Origin: Shewanella sp. GD04112
Lineage (GTDB): Bacteria > Pseudomonadota > Gammaproteobacteria > Enterobacterales > Shewanellaceae
Length of the DNA: 64,000 nt
Direction: 5' to 3'
Assembly (NCBI RefSeq): GCF_029835735.1
Contig: NZ_JAOEAL010000001.1
Coordinates: 4,650,001 to 4,714,000, forward strand
Positions 43,958 through 53,220 of this stretch are shown one piece after another. The position numbers and the translations under genes are program-made. Under the pieces are notes generated by a model. The model made no database searches and was not told the DNA's origin. It worked only from the letters and a program-made list of their open reading frames with translations. Within the stretch, counting starts at the first letter, position 1; every line of letters starts with the position of its first letter.

Positions 43958-44466
43958 ACAAACTACTAGGTAATGCCCCGCGTCACCCCGGTTTATGGCT
44001 CGATGCGGTACGCGAAACCGATACAGACTGGCAGCATACGCCTATCATCACTATGCCCACCGAGAGCCAAGGGCGCCAAGAGCTAATGCAACTTAGCAAA
44101 CAATTGGCACAATTGAGCCAACAAGGCCGCTGGGTCGTGCTCATCAACCCACCCAGTATTGGCTACAAGCAGTTACTGGCCAGCGCCGGCGTGCGTATGG
44201 ATCGCATACTCTTAGTCCATGCGAAAGATGAAGTGGAAACCCTGTGGGCCATGGAAAAAGCCTTAACTAGCGGCACTTCCAGCGCAGTAATTACTTGGAT
44301 CCACTCACTCGATGCCCGCGACAATCGTCGTTTGCAAATTGTGGCCAAGAGCGCCCGCGCCATGGGAATCGTGCTAGAAGGTGTCGTAAATCACTCACCT
44401 ACGGACGCGACACTCAAGCAACCTGCTCACTTTGCCCAAGGTAGTTTTTTTAGCTCTGTTCATTAA
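43954..44466 (+). CDS. sulA: SOS cell-division inhibitor SulA
   Basis: The protein has 170 residues. It has the SulA core (PIITMPTESQGRQELMQLSKQLAQLSQQGRWVVLINPP, then RILLVHAKDEVETLWAMEKAL and LDARDNRRLQIVAKSA), which is RecA-like in fold and blocks FtsZ polymerisation. The ATG overlaps the lexA stop (ATGA), so the two are co-transcribed and induced by DNA damage. In E. coli sulA is separate, while lexA-sulA pairing is known from Pseudomonas and Shewanella. Confidence 0.92.
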   Translation: MNKLLGNAPRHPGLWLDAVRETDTDWQHTPIITMPTESQGRQELMQLSKQLAQLSQQGRWVVLINPPSIGYKQLLASAGVRMDRILLVHAKDEVETLWAMEKALTSGTSSAVITWIHSLDARDNRRLQIVAKSARAMGIVLEGVVNHSPTDATLKQPAHFAQGSFFSSVH

Positions 44467-44495
44467 AATTTTTGCACTGCGTATTTAGCCTTGAA

Positions 44496-44530
44496 AGCCG
44501 CCTCACCTGTGAATGTGGGGCTTTTTTTTT
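44496..44530 (+). terminator. Terminator of lexA-sulA
   Basis: AGCCGCCTCAC pairs imperfectly with GTGGGGCT and is followed by nine Ts (44522-44530). Confidence 0.8.
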
Positions 44531-44559
44531 GGCAATTTTTCAGACAATTAGAAAAAGAA

Positions 44560-44573
44560 GTGATCTTGATCAA
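44560..44573. promoter_or_regulatory. FNR/CRP-type palindrome upstream of the caa3 operon
   Basis: GTGATCTTGATCAA is one base from the FNR consensus TTGAT-N4-ATCAA and also resembles a CRP core. It lies 300 bases before coxB. EtrA (FNR) or CRP could bind; which one cannot be told from sequence. Confidence 0.5.
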
Positions 44574-44873
44574 TTTTTAAACAGCAAGTATGTTTGATTC
44601 AGGCGAGCATAATATATCGCCCATTTAGGCAAAAAATATCGACGATTTATCGAATATCTCTTGCCCACAAAAATCGAGAATAATGGGTTTATTCAGCAGT
44701 ATGTGCCAGTGTGGCTAATACCAGCAGTAACAATACTTAATCAAAAGTAATCCGCCAACGCACGTTGAAGTCAGAGAAGCTTTTTTGGGAACTGAAGAGT
44801 TTGCATAGAGTTGAGACTTACTGTGTTGCTCTTCTTTGTAGTTGCTATTCGCAATTAGCAGAGGAGAAGTCTT

Positions 44874-46415
44874 GTGAAGCAATGGTTGTATTGTTTACTC
44901 GTGGTGCTATTCGCCCCACCGTTGGCCGCAGCGGACATGCGGTTCAACATGACCCCCGGCGTAACAGAAATCAGTGGCAAGGTTTATCACTTACACATGA
45001 CGATTCTGTATATCTGCTGCGCGATAGGCCTAGTGGTTTTTGGCGTGATGATTTATGCCATGATCAACCACAGAAAATCCAAGGGCGCGGTCGCGTCTCA
45101 CTTCCATGAGAGCACAAAAGTCGAAATCGCGTGGACGATTATTCCTTTTGTCATTCTGATCTTAATGGCGATTCCCGCCACGAAAACTCTGATTGCCATG
45201 GAAGATCCCAGTAATGCCGATCTCACGGTAAAAGTCACAGGTTCTCAATGGAAATGGCATTATAGCTACTTCGATCAAGATATTGATTTTTACAGCATTC
45301 TCGCAACACCAAGACCTCAAATCGAAGGAAGTGAAGCCAAGGGAGAGCACTACTTACTCGAGGTCGATAAACCCCTAGTATTACCCATCAATCGTAAAAT
45401 CCGCTTCTTAATGACCTCAGAGGATGTCATTCACTCATGGTGGATGCCCGCCTTTGCGGTTAAAAAAGACGCTAACCCAGGTTTTATTAACGAGGCATGG
45501 ACCCGTATCGACAAACCCGGCATTTACCGTGGCCAATGTGCCGAGCTTTGCGGTAAAGACCATGGTTTTATGCCGATAGTGGTGCAGGCATTACCCGAAG
45601 CCGAGTTCGATGCTTGGGTTGTAGAACAAAAACAAGCCGCCAATGCCGCAGCGCAAGCCGCACAAGCCGCGTTATCGCAAACACTGACAAAAGAAGAGCT
45701 GATGGCTCAGGGTGAGCAAGTTTACCTTGGTCACTGCGCGGCCTGTCACCAACCCAACGGTGAAGGTCTACAAGGAGTATTCCCGCACCTCAAAGGCAGC
45801 CCGATTGCGACCGGACCACTGAGCGGCCATCTTGAAATAGTGCTCAATGGTAAAGCGGGTACGGCCATGCAAGCCTTTGGCAAACAATTAACGACCCAAG
45901 AGATTGCCGCCGTGATTACCTATGAGCGTAATGCGTGGGGCAATAACACGGGGGATGCGGTGCAAGCCAAAGACGTTGATGCCCATAAATCCGGAGGCAC
46001 CAATAGCGAACCAGTAGCAACGACTCCGCCTCCAGCAACCACCGATGCGCCAAAGCCAGCGACAGAACCCGTCGCCAGTGTCGACCCCGCGAGTCTTCCC
46101 ACGCTTAGCCATGATGAACTGATGGCCGAAGGGGAAAAGACCTATGCCACGATTTGCGCCGCCTGCCACCAGCTAACGGGTGCAGGTATGCCTCCCGCCT
46201 TCCCCGCCCTTGCTGGCAGCGCTATTGCAACGGGTCCGGTCGCCAATCACATCGACATTGTGATGCACGGTAAACCGGGCACGGCGATGCAGGCATTTGG
46301 CACACAACTAACGCCACAACAGCTTGCCGCCATCATTACCTATGAGCGCAATGCGTGGGGCAATAATACTGGCGATACAGTGCAACCCGCTGATATTGCT
46401 CGCCATGGACAGTAG
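44874..46415 (+). CDS. coxB: Cytochrome c oxidase subunit II with two fused cytochrome c domains (caa3 type)
   Basis: The 513-residue protein has a signal sequence, two membrane helices (about 40-62 and 85-107) and the CuA domain with CAELCGKDHGFM near residue 222. Two homologous C-terminal cytochrome c domains follow, each with CAACH (near residues 287 and 427) and the shared end ITYERNAWGNNTGD, joined by a Pro/Thr linker. It accepts electrons from cytochrome c and passes them to subunit I. The start is a GTG after GAGGAG. Two fused hemes instead of the usual one is unusual. Confidence 0.94.
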   Translation: MKQWLYCLLVVLFAPPLAAADMRFNMTPGVTEISGKVYHLHMTILYICCAIGLVVFGVMIYAMINHRKSKGAVASHFHESTKVEIAWTIIPFVILILMAIPATKTLIAMEDPSNADLTVKVTGSQWKWHYSYFDQDIDFYSILATPRPQIEGSEAKGEHYLLEVDKPLVLPINRKIRFLMTSEDVIHSWWMPAFAVKKDANPGFINEAWTRIDKPGIYRGQCAELCGKDHGFMPIVVQALPEAEFDAWVVEQKQAANAAAQAAQAALSQTLTKEELMAQGEQVYLGHCAACHQPNGEGLQGVFPHLKGSPIATGPLSGHLEIVLNGKAGTAMQAFGKQLTTQEIAAVITYERNAWGNNTGDAVQAKDVDAHKSGGTNSEPVATTPPPATTDAPKPATEPVASVDPASLPTLSHDELMAEGEKTYATICAACHQLTGAGMPPAFPALAGSAIATGPVANHIDIVMHGKPGTAMQAFGTQLTPQQLAAIITYERNAWGNNTGDTVQPADIARHGQ

Positions 46416-46424
46416 GGGATTAAG

Positions 46425-48017
46425 ATGAGCACACTGACTCAAGATCAAATTGCCGCCCATGATGAACACCATCACGGTGCACCTAAAGGCATCATGCGCT
46501 GGTTACTCACCACCAACCACAAGGACATTGGCACCCTGTACCTGTGGTTTAGTTTCATAATGTTTTTAACCGGTGGTGCGATGGCTATGGTGATCCGCGC
46601 CGAACTCTTTCAGCCAGGATTACAACTCGTTGAGCCTAACTTCTTCAACCAGATGACCACAGTTCATGGATTAATCATGGTATTCGGCGCCGTGATGCCG
46701 GCCTTTACAGGGCTGGCTAACTGGCTGATCCCGATGATGATTGGTGCGCCAGATATGGCGCTTCCACGGATGAACAACTGGAGTTTCTGGATCCTGCCCT
46801 TCGCCTTTACTATTTTACTGAGCTCACTGTTTATGGAAGGCGGCGGCCCTAACTTCGGTTGGACCTTCTACGCACCACTCTCGACCACTTATAGCCCTGA
46901 CAGCACAGCATTATTTGTATTCTCTATTCATATCATGGGGATAAGTTCGATCATGGGTGCCATCAACGTGATCGTCACCATAGTCAACCTGCGCGCTCCC
47001 GGCATGACCTGGATGAAGTTACCGCTGTTTGTCTGGACTTGGCTGATTACCGCCTTCTTGCTGATCGCCGTTATGCCTGTGCTCGCTGGCGCCGTCACTA
47101 TGGTGTTAACCGATAAGTTTTTCGGTACTAGCTTCTTCGAGGCGGCAGGTGGTGGTGATCCTGTGATGTTCCAGCATATCTTCTGGTTCTTCGGTCACCC
47201 CGAAGTCTACATCATGATTCTGCCTTCCTTCGGCATTATCTCCGCCATTGTTCCAGCTTTCAGCCGTAAACCATTATTCGGCTATTCATCCATGGTGTAT
47301 GCCACGGCGAGTATTGCGATTCTGTCCTTCCTCGTGTGGGCGCACCATATGTTCACCACCGGCATGCCTGTGTTTGCTGAGTTGTTTTTTATGTACTGCA
47401 CTATGCTGATTGCCGTGCCGACTGGGGTAAAAGTGTTTAACTGGGTAGCGACCATGTGGCGCGGCTCATTGAGTTTTGAAACCCCAATGTTGTTCGCGGT
47501 GGCCTTTATTATCCTGTTCACTATTGGCGGCTTCTCTGGCCTGATGCTCGCCATCACGCCAGCCGACTTCCAATACCACGATACTTACTTTGTGGTGGCT
47601 CACTTCCATTACGTGTTGGTTACTGGTGCGATTTTCTCCATCATGGCGGCGGCCTATTACTGGCTGCCAAAATGGACCGGCCATATGTACAGCGAAAAGC
47701 TCGGCCAGTGGCATTTTTGGTGCTCGGTGATTTCGGTCAATGTGTTGTTTTTCCCGATGCATTTCTTAGGTCTTGCGGGTATGCCAAGGCGTATTCCCGA
47801 TTACTCGATTCAATTTGCCGATGTAAACCAAATCGTGTCGATTGGGGGTTTTGCCTTTGGTCTTTCTCAGCTGATTTTCCTCGTGCTGGTGATTAAGTGC
47901 ATTCGGGGCGGTGAAAAGGCGCCCGCCAAACCTTGGGAAGGCAGCGAAGGCTTAGAGTGGACCCTACCCAGCCCTGCCCCCTACCACTCTTTCACCACGC
48001 CACCCGAGGTGAAATAA
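46425..48017 (+). CDS. coxA: Cytochrome c oxidase subunit I
   Basis: The 530-residue heme-copper oxidase has 12 helices. WFFGHPEVYIMILP carries the cross-linked His-Tyr, WAHHMFTTG the CuB histidines and YFVVAHFHYVL the heme ligands. The HPEVY motif and ctaA/ctaB in the same operon indicate an A-type, heme a-containing proton-pumping enzyme. It follows coxB by nine bases. Confidence 0.97.
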   Translation: MSTLTQDQIAAHDEHHHGAPKGIMRWLLTTNHKDIGTLYLWFSFIMFLTGGAMAMVIRAELFQPGLQLVEPNFFNQMTTVHGLIMVFGAVMPAFTGLANWLIPMMIGAPDMALPRMNNWSFWILPFAFTILLSSLFMEGGGPNFGWTFYAPLSTTYSPDSTALFVFSIHIMGISSIMGAINVIVTIVNLRAPGMTWMKLPLFVWTWLITAFLLIAVMPVLAGAVTMVLTDKFFGTSFFEAAGGGDPVMFQHIFWFFGHPEVYIMILPSFGIISAIVPAFSRKPLFGYSSMVYATASIAILSFLVWAHHMFTTGMPVFAELFFMYCTMLIAVPTGVKVFNWVATMWRGSLSFETPMLFAVAFIILFTIGGFSGLMLAITPADFQYHDTYFVVAHFHYVLVTGAIFSIMAAAYYWLPKWTGHMYSEKLGQWHFWCSVISVNVLFFPMHFLGLAGMPRRIPDYSIQFADVNQIVSIGGFAFGLSQLIFLVLVIKCIRGGEKAPAKPWEGSEGLEWTLPSPAPYHSFTTPPEVK

Positions 48018-48018
48018 C

Positions 48019-48600
48019 ATGCAAGGCCAACCCCATCAGCCCAACATCAAGTCCAACCGTAAGCTCATCAGCCTGCTGGTGCTGGGCTGCCTTGGGATGT
48101 TTGGCTTTGGGTTCGCCTTAGTGCCGCTCTACGATGTGTTGTGCGAAAAACTGGGGATTAATGGCAAAACCTCCAATACTGCCAGCAGTTATCAAGCGAT
48201 CACTGTGGACAAGAACCGCGTGGTAACGGTGGAGTTTATCTCGCAGGTGCAGACCGGCATGCCGTGGAAATTTGAGCCACAAACGAAACGGCTCGAAGTG
48301 CATCCGGGAGAACTCATTCACACGGCATTCCTGGCGCAAAATGTCTCTAACAGAGCGATCGTTGGCCAGGCGATTCCTTCTATTTCGCCCGGACAAGGTG
48401 CGGCTTATTTCAATAAAACCGAATGTTTTTGTTTTAACCAACAACACTTAGCCGCCGCGAGTCGCGCCGAGCTGCCGTTGATCTTCTTCGTGGATCCTCA
48501 ATTACCCGAGTCTATCCACACCTTAACCCTCTCTTACACCCTCTACGACATTACCGACAAGCAGTTAGCGTCTGCCATAGAGCAAGGAGCTGCAAAATGA
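48019..48600 (+). CDS. ctaG: Cytochrome c oxidase assembly protein CtaG/Cox11
   Basis: The 193-residue protein has one N-terminal membrane anchor (about 15-37) and a periplasmic immunoglobulin-like domain with the copper-binding TECFCF motif near residue 135. It inserts CuB into subunit I. It starts one base after coxA and overlaps coxC by four bases. Confidence 0.94.
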   Translation: MQGQPHQPNIKSNRKLISLLVLGCLGMFGFGFALVPLYDVLCEKLGINGKTSNTASSYQAITVDKNRVVTVEFISQVQTGMPWKFEPQTKRLEVHPGELIHTAFLAQNVSNRAIVGQAIPSISPGQGAAYFNKTECFCFNQQHLAAASRAELPLIFFVDPQLPESIHTLTLSYTLYDITDKQLASAIEQGAAK

Positions 48601-49472
48601 CCACTAAACATGAGACTTACTACGTCCCCGCCCAGAGTGCTTGGCCGATTGTTGGTGCTATCGGCTTGTTTTTAATTGCCTTTGGGGCGGGACATTTTGT
48701 ACATCAACTCAAATCTAGCGCTTCGGGTGGCGGCTATATTCTACTGGCAGGCATAGCCGTCATCCTGTTTATGCTGGTTGGTTGGTTTAGAACCGTGATC
48801 AAAGAATCGATGACGGGCCTCTATTCCCATCAGATGGATAGATCGTTTCGCCAAGGCATGAGCTGGTTTATCTTCTCCGAGGTGATGTTCTTTGCCGCCT
48901 TCTTCGGCGCCTTATTTTACGCCCGTATGGTCGCTGTGCCTTGGCTAGGCGGTGCCTCCAACAATGCCATGACCCACGAAGTCCTGTGGCCACAGTTCGA
49001 AGCCGTTTGGCCACTCGTCACCACGCCAGATGGCACCAAAACCGAAGCCATGCCATGGAATGGACTACCGCTAGTCAACACCATAGTGCTGCTAACCTCC
49101 TCAGTCACGCTGCATTTTGCCCATGTCAGCTTAGAAAAAGGTAAGCGTTCGGCCATCACCCTCTGGCTTGGGCTCACGATTTTGTTGGGAATTAGCTTCC
49201 TTGCTTTGCAAGCGGAGGAATATAGCCATGCCTACCATGAGATGGGGCTAACGCTCACCTCGGGCGTGTATGGCAACACCTTTTTCCTGCTGACGGGTTT
49301 CCACGGCATGCATGTCACCTTGGGCACTATCTTTCTATTAGTCTTGTTTTTCAGAGTGTTAAAAGGCCACTTTAGTGCGGATAAGCATTTTGCCTTCCAA
49401 GCGGGCAGTTGGTACTGGCACTTTGTCGACGTAGTTTGGCTCTGCCTATTTATCTTTGTTTATGTGCTTTAA
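48597..49472 (+). CDS. coxC: Cytochrome c oxidase subunit III
   Basis: The 291-residue protein has seven predicted helices. SWFIFSEVMFFAAFFGALFYAR, LLTGFHGMHVTLGTIFLL and GSWYWHFVDVVWLCLFIFVY are hallmark subunit III segments. The ATG overlaps the ctaG stop (ATGA). Confidence 0.96.
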   Translation: MTTKHETYYVPAQSAWPIVGAIGLFLIAFGAGHFVHQLKSSASGGGYILLAGIAVILFMLVGWFRTVIKESMTGLYSHQMDRSFRQGMSWFIFSEVMFFAAFFGALFYARMVAVPWLGGASNNAMTHEVLWPQFEAVWPLVTTPDGTKTEAMPWNGLPLVNTIVLLTSSVTLHFAHVSLEKGKRSAITLWLGLTILLGISFLALQAEEYSHAYHEMGLTLTSGVYGNTFFLLTGFHGMHVTLGTIFLLVLFFRVLKGHFSADKHFAFQAGSWYWHFVDVVWLCLFIFVYVL

Positions 49473-49500
49473 ATATTCATTAAAACAATAAGTTGAAAGC

Positions 49501-49731
49501 TTAAGGCGTGGGATTAAGACCAAGTAGTCCAGTCCCCAAAGCCACCAGCAAGAGCAGGATCACTAGTACAGAAAACATCACCCTACGGCCCAAATACCGG
49601 CTCATAGGCACAGGGTGATCAGCGGTTTGATCGTCACCTTTAACCATAATGATTAAGGCTCTGCCTAGGTTAAAAATGATAAACAGTAACAGCAGTACTA
49701 AAACACACTTAAAAATGAACGGGATGTTCAT
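49501..49731 (-). CDS. DUF2909 small membrane protein
   Basis: The 76-residue protein has two hydrophobic helices (KCVLVLLLLFIIFNLGRALIIMV and RRVMFSVLVILLLLVALGTGLL). DUF2909 proteins are typically encoded on the opposite strand beside cytochrome oxidase assembly genes, as here between coxC and surf1. Function unknown; a helper role in oxidase biogenesis is inferred from conserved context. Confidence 0.75.
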   Translation of the reverse strand: MNIPFIFKCVLVLLLLFIIFNLGRALIIMVKGDDQTADHPVPMSRYLGRRVMFSVLVILLLLVALGTGLLGLNPTP

Positions 49732-49762
49732 ACGCTATCCTTATGTTTTGCTGACCAAATTA

Positions 49763-50587
49763 ATGGGGTTGCCAAGATACATTTGGGTGCATAGGGCAAT
49801 GTTGTTACTGCTGATATTGACTGTGGTGGTATTCGTGATTTTGGTCAAGCTGGGTTTGTGGCAAATGGATAGGGCCGCGGAAAAAACCGAACTACTCGCA
49901 CAAATGGAGGCCAGACAATCCGCTGCCGCACTCAATCCTGAGCAGCTCATCGCTGAATTGGCTAAAGGCGGCGTTACTGGCTATCGCCTTGAGGTTCAAG
50001 CCAGCCCCGTTAATCCACAAATCTGGTTACTCGACAATCAGGTCTATCAAGGGCAAGTGGGCTATCTCGCCTTTCAATTGCTGCAAATATCTCCTGAAAA
50101 TCAGGCAAACGATGCTGAACAACCTTGGCTGTTACTCGAACTCGGTTTTATCGCCGCTAAATCCCACCGAGATGCCTTGCCCGAAGTCAGCCCCATAGTC
50201 GGTGAACAGGTTCTTACGGGCCGCCTCTATCAAAAACAGATTAATCCCTTGAGCCATCACTTATTGGCAGAACCCTTCACCACGGAACAAGGTGAACGGA
50301 TTCGGTTTCAAAATCTCAATCTACCCGAGATGGCACAAATGTTAGGGCATCCCATTCTACCTGCGGTGTTACAACCCGATGCCTTACCCCAATTACAACC
50401 TGCGCAGGCCTTGCCCCACCCTTGGCAACCTTTCCCGCTCTCGGCCCAAAAACATTGGGGTTATGCATTGCAATGGTTTGCCATGGCAACTGTGTTTGCT
50501 GGGCTGATGGGTTGGCAAGGAGCAAAATACCTCAAAAAATCACGACAACTACATCGAGCCGATAAGGAAGCGACTAAGACCGAGTAA
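49763..50587 (+). CDS. SURF1-family cytochrome oxidase assembly protein
   Basis: The protein has about 274 residues with membrane helices at each end (LLLILTVVVFVILVKLGLWQ and HWGYALQWFAMATVFAGLMGW) around a periplasmic domain containing LLELGFIAA and VLTGRLY. SURF1 helps insert heme a into subunit I. The start is uncertain: the frame is open from 49649, overlapping the opposite-strand gene; ATGs at 49763 and 49799 are the realistic choices and neither has a strong ribosome binding site. Confidence 0.88.
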   Translation: MGLPRYIWVHRAMLLLLILTVVVFVILVKLGLWQMDRAAEKTELLAQMEARQSAAALNPEQLIAELAKGGVTGYRLEVQASPVNPQIWLLDNQVYQGQVGYLAFQLLQISPENQANDAEQPWLLLELGFIAAKSHRDALPEVSPIVGEQVLTGRLYQKQINPLSHHLLAEPFTTEQGERIRFQNLNLPEMAQMLGHPILPAVLQPDALPQLQPAQALPHPWQPFPLSAQKHWGYALQWFAMATVFAGLMGWQGAKYLKKSRQLHRADKEATKTE

Positions 50588-50654
50588 CAGATACAAGCAA
50601 GATTTTAATAAAAAACAATAAAACAAAGCATTAGGGACAATAAGAGGAGCAAAT

Positions 50655-51200
50655 ATGGACTCCCAACAAACAGCCAAATACCGCGCATTGGGGTTATTAC
50701 TACTGGCCTTTATCGCGCCTGTGGTCATCGCTAAGTTAGTGCTGAGCATGCATTGGTATCAAGGCGGTTCCACCAACCACGGTGAGCTCATTAGCCCAGA
50801 AACCAGTTATACCAGTCTTGGCCTTAACAATCCTCAGCCTAAGGAATGGCAACTGCTGTATTTATTGCCCGCAAAGTGCGATGAGGCTTGCCGCGAGCGC
50901 TTGTATATCCTGCGTCAGAGCCATACCGCCTTAGGGCCAGATCAGGCTCGTGTCGAACCGCTTATTCTTGTAAACCCAGACAGTGACTTAAGCGCATTAA
51001 GCAGCTTTAACTTCAACACTCAGCCCGCCAGCCAAAGCCTCAGCCATTGGCTTGACCAACAGCAGCTGATTATTGTCGATCCACTCGGCGCACTCGTGCT
51101 GCGTTATCCCCAAGTACAAGGCAAGGCGGCACATTTAGCTCAGGGTAAGGCCTTGGTCGCGGATCTCCGTAAGTTATTAAAACTATCGAGGGTAGACTAA
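50655..51200 (+). CDS. Membrane-anchored thioredoxin-like protein linked to cytochrome oxidase
   Basis: The 181-residue protein has an N-terminal anchor (GLLLLAFIAPVVIAKLVL) followed by a domain with WQLLYLLPAKCDEACRERLYILRQ and a late IIVDPLGALVLRYP, the outline of a thioredoxin fold with a CxxxC pair like SCO. It lies between surf1 and ctaA and its stop overlaps the ctaA start. Probably an oxidase copper or redox assembly helper; the exact function is not known to me. Confidence 0.7.
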   Translation: MDSQQTAKYRALGLLLLAFIAPVVIAKLVLSMHWYQGGSTNHGELISPETSYTSLGLNNPQPKEWQLLYLLPAKCDEACRERLYILRQSHTALGPDQARVEPLILVNPDSDLSALSSFNFNTQPASQSLSHWLDQQQLIIVDPLGALVLRYPQVQGKAAHLAQGKALVADLRKLLKLSRVD

Positions 51201-52258
51201 TGCAACTGACTTGGCTCCTACGCGTCACTATAGTCTTTACCCTGTTAGTGATTTTAATGGGGGCTTACACTCGGCTCTCGGACGCGGGACTTGGCTGCCC
51301 AGATTGGCCCGGTTGCTACGGCCATATCAAAGTGCCCACCCACGACCATGAAATCTCTCATGCCCAAACCCTGTTTCCAGACCACGATATCCATCCCGAA
51401 AAAGCCTGGCTCGAGATGATCCACAGGTATATCGCGGGCGCCTTGGGCATACTAGTGTTACTGATTTTGATCCTTTGCTTGAAAACATCCCAAGCCCCAA
51501 AAAAGCTGCCCTTAGCCATAGTGTTACTCATCATCTTTCAGGCGGCCTTGGGGATGTGGACTGTGACAATGAAATTAATGCCGATAGTTGTGATGTCCCA
51601 TTTAATTGGCGGCTTTAGCTTGCTCTCGCTCCTGCTCTTGCTGTATCTGCGAACACGTCCGAGGCGAATTTTCGAAACCGCGGATATTCACAATCAGCGT
51701 GTTGCGGGCGCAGGATTTAATGGCTCCCATGGTTCGCGGATAGGCACGAGCCTTAAATTTCTCGGCCAGAGTAAACACTTACCGAAACTGGCGTTGCTGA
51801 GTCTGGTGGTGTTGATAGGTCAAATCATGCTCGGCGCTTGGACCTCCTCCAACTATGCCGCCCTCGCCTGCACGGCTCTGCCGATTTGTGAAGGCAATTG
51901 GATGGATAATCTCGCCATTGCCGATGCGTTTTCCCCTTTTCAAGGGCAACACCCAAGCTTTGAATTTGGCGTATTGGATTACCATGCCCGCATGACCATT
52001 CATATCGCCCACCGTGTTGGCGCCATCATTACCGCCAGTCTATTGTTGTTGCTCGCCTATCGGTTATTTTTCAGCACTCAGCTCAAGGCCCTAAGCCTAT
52101 TGTTGGTCGCCTTAGTGATACTGCAAGTCAGTTTAGGGATTTCAAACGTGGTAATGCATTTACCACTAGGGATTGCCGTTTCCCACAATGGCGGCGCGGC
52201 ACTGTTACTACTCACCTTAGTCGCGATTAACTATTTCCTTTGGCGCAGGGCACCTTAA
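51200..52258 (+). CDS. ctaA: Heme A synthase
   Basis: The 352-residue protein has eight helices. GAYTRLSDAGLGCPDWPGCYG near the N-terminus and GAWTSSNYAALACTALPICEG in the middle mark the two homologous halves; HRYIAG, HLIGG, HIAHRVGA and HNGGAA hold the heme-ligand His. It oxidises the C8 methyl of heme O to heme A. The start overlaps the upstream gene (TAATG). Confidence 0.95.
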   Translation: MQLTWLLRVTIVFTLLVILMGAYTRLSDAGLGCPDWPGCYGHIKVPTHDHEISHAQTLFPDHDIHPEKAWLEMIHRYIAGALGILVLLILILCLKTSQAPKKLPLAIVLLIIFQAALGMWTVTMKLMPIVVMSHLIGGFSLLSLLLLLYLRTRPRRIFETADIHNQRVAGAGFNGSHGSRIGTSLKFLGQSKHLPKLALLSLVVLIGQIMLGAWTSSNYAALACTALPICEGNWMDNLAIADAFSPFQGQHPSFEFGVLDYHARMTIHIAHRVGAIITASLLLLLAYRLFFSTQLKALSLLLVALVILQVSLGISNVVMHLPLGIAVSHNGGAALLLLTLVAINYFLWRRAP

Positions 52259-52275
52259 TTATCGGGGGATGTATC

Positions 52276-53178
52276 ATGGCAAAACCACTCTCTATCAGCA
52301 GTCACCCCAGTGTGCATTTGGCTTGGCGTGCCTATTTCGAGATGACCAAACCTAAGGTAGTGGCCTTAATGCTGCTCACCGTCTTAGTCGGTATGTGTTT
52401 AGCCATGCCCACCATACTGCCAGTTAAACCCTTAGTAGCAGGCCTACTCGGCATCGCCATGATGGCAGGTTCGGCCGCCGCCTTAAACCATCTGATTGAT
52501 AGGCGAATCGACGGCATGATGGCACGCACCTATAACCGACCACTGCCCAAAGGCCGAGTCTCGGCGACGAGGGCGTTGTTGTTCGCGGCACTCTTAGGCT
52601 GCCTAGGTTTTGTGATCCTCTATGTTTTTACTAATCCGCTCACCGCTTGGCTGACCTTTGCCAGCTTGATTGGTTACGCCTTGATTTATACCGCCTATTT
52701 AAAACGGGCCACGCCACAAAACATTGTCATTGGCGGTTTAGCGGGTGCGATGCCGCCGCTCTTGGGTTGGACGGCGGTGACAAATCAATTCCATGGTCAT
52801 GCGCTATTGCTCGTCATCATCATATTCCTGTGGACGCCGCCGCATTTTTGGGCTCTGGCGATTCACAGACGCGCAGAATATGCCAAAGTGGATATTCCCA
52901 TGCTGCCCGTGACCCATGGGGTAGAATTTACTAAGACCTGTATCTTGCTCTATACGATTTTGCTGGCGATGGCTTGTCTATTGCCCGTACTAGTCGGGAT
53001 GAGTGGACCGCTCTACTTTGTGTGCTCAAGCTTGCTCAGCACAGGATTTATTTATAAAGCGTGGCAGTTAAAGTATCAGGACAGCGAAGGGCTGGCGATG
53101 CAGGTGTTTCGTTTTTCGATTTATCATTTAATGTTGTTATTCATGGCATTACTGCTCGACCACTATCTTTGGGCTTAA
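52276..53178 (+). CDS. ctaB: Protoheme IX farnesyltransferase (heme O synthase)
   Basis: The 300-residue UbiA-family prenyltransferase has seven or more helices. The Asp-rich site is NHLIDRRIDGMMARTYNRPLP near residue 75 and a second polar loop lies near FLWTPPHFWALAIHRRAEYAK. It farnesylates heme B to heme O, the substrate of CtaA. The ATG at 52276 follows GGGGG; an earlier in-frame start would overlap ctaA. Also called cyoE. Confidence 0.95.
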   Translation: MAKPLSISSHPSVHLAWRAYFEMTKPKVVALMLLTVLVGMCLAMPTILPVKPLVAGLLGIAMMAGSAAALNHLIDRRIDGMMARTYNRPLPKGRVSATRALLFAALLGCLGFVILYVFTNPLTAWLTFASLIGYALIYTAYLKRATPQNIVIGGLAGAMPPLLGWTAVTNQFHGHALLLVIIIFLWTPPHFWALAIHRRAEYAKVDIPMLPVTHGVEFTKTCILLYTILLAMACLLPVLVGMSGPLYFVCSSLLSTGFIYKAWQLKYQDSEGLAMQVFRFSIYHLMLLFMALLLDHYLWA

Positions 53179-53220
53179 TGTGCAACGAGCGATGGGGCGA
53201 GCATGGTCAAAGGACAAAAT

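Larger units (their letters stand above)
44467..44873. other. Intergenic region between sulA and coxB
   Basis: This 407-base gap holds the sulA terminator (44496-44530) and an FNR/CRP-like palindrome (44560-44573), both listed separately. The rest, 44574-44873, should carry the oxidase promoter; I could not choose one confidently. GAGGAG precedes the coxB start. Confidence 0.5.

Noticed and set aside
44765..45109. 114-residue plus-strand ORF overlapping the coxB start
   Set aside because: It is a different frame over the coxB signal and first helix, with no recognisable domain.
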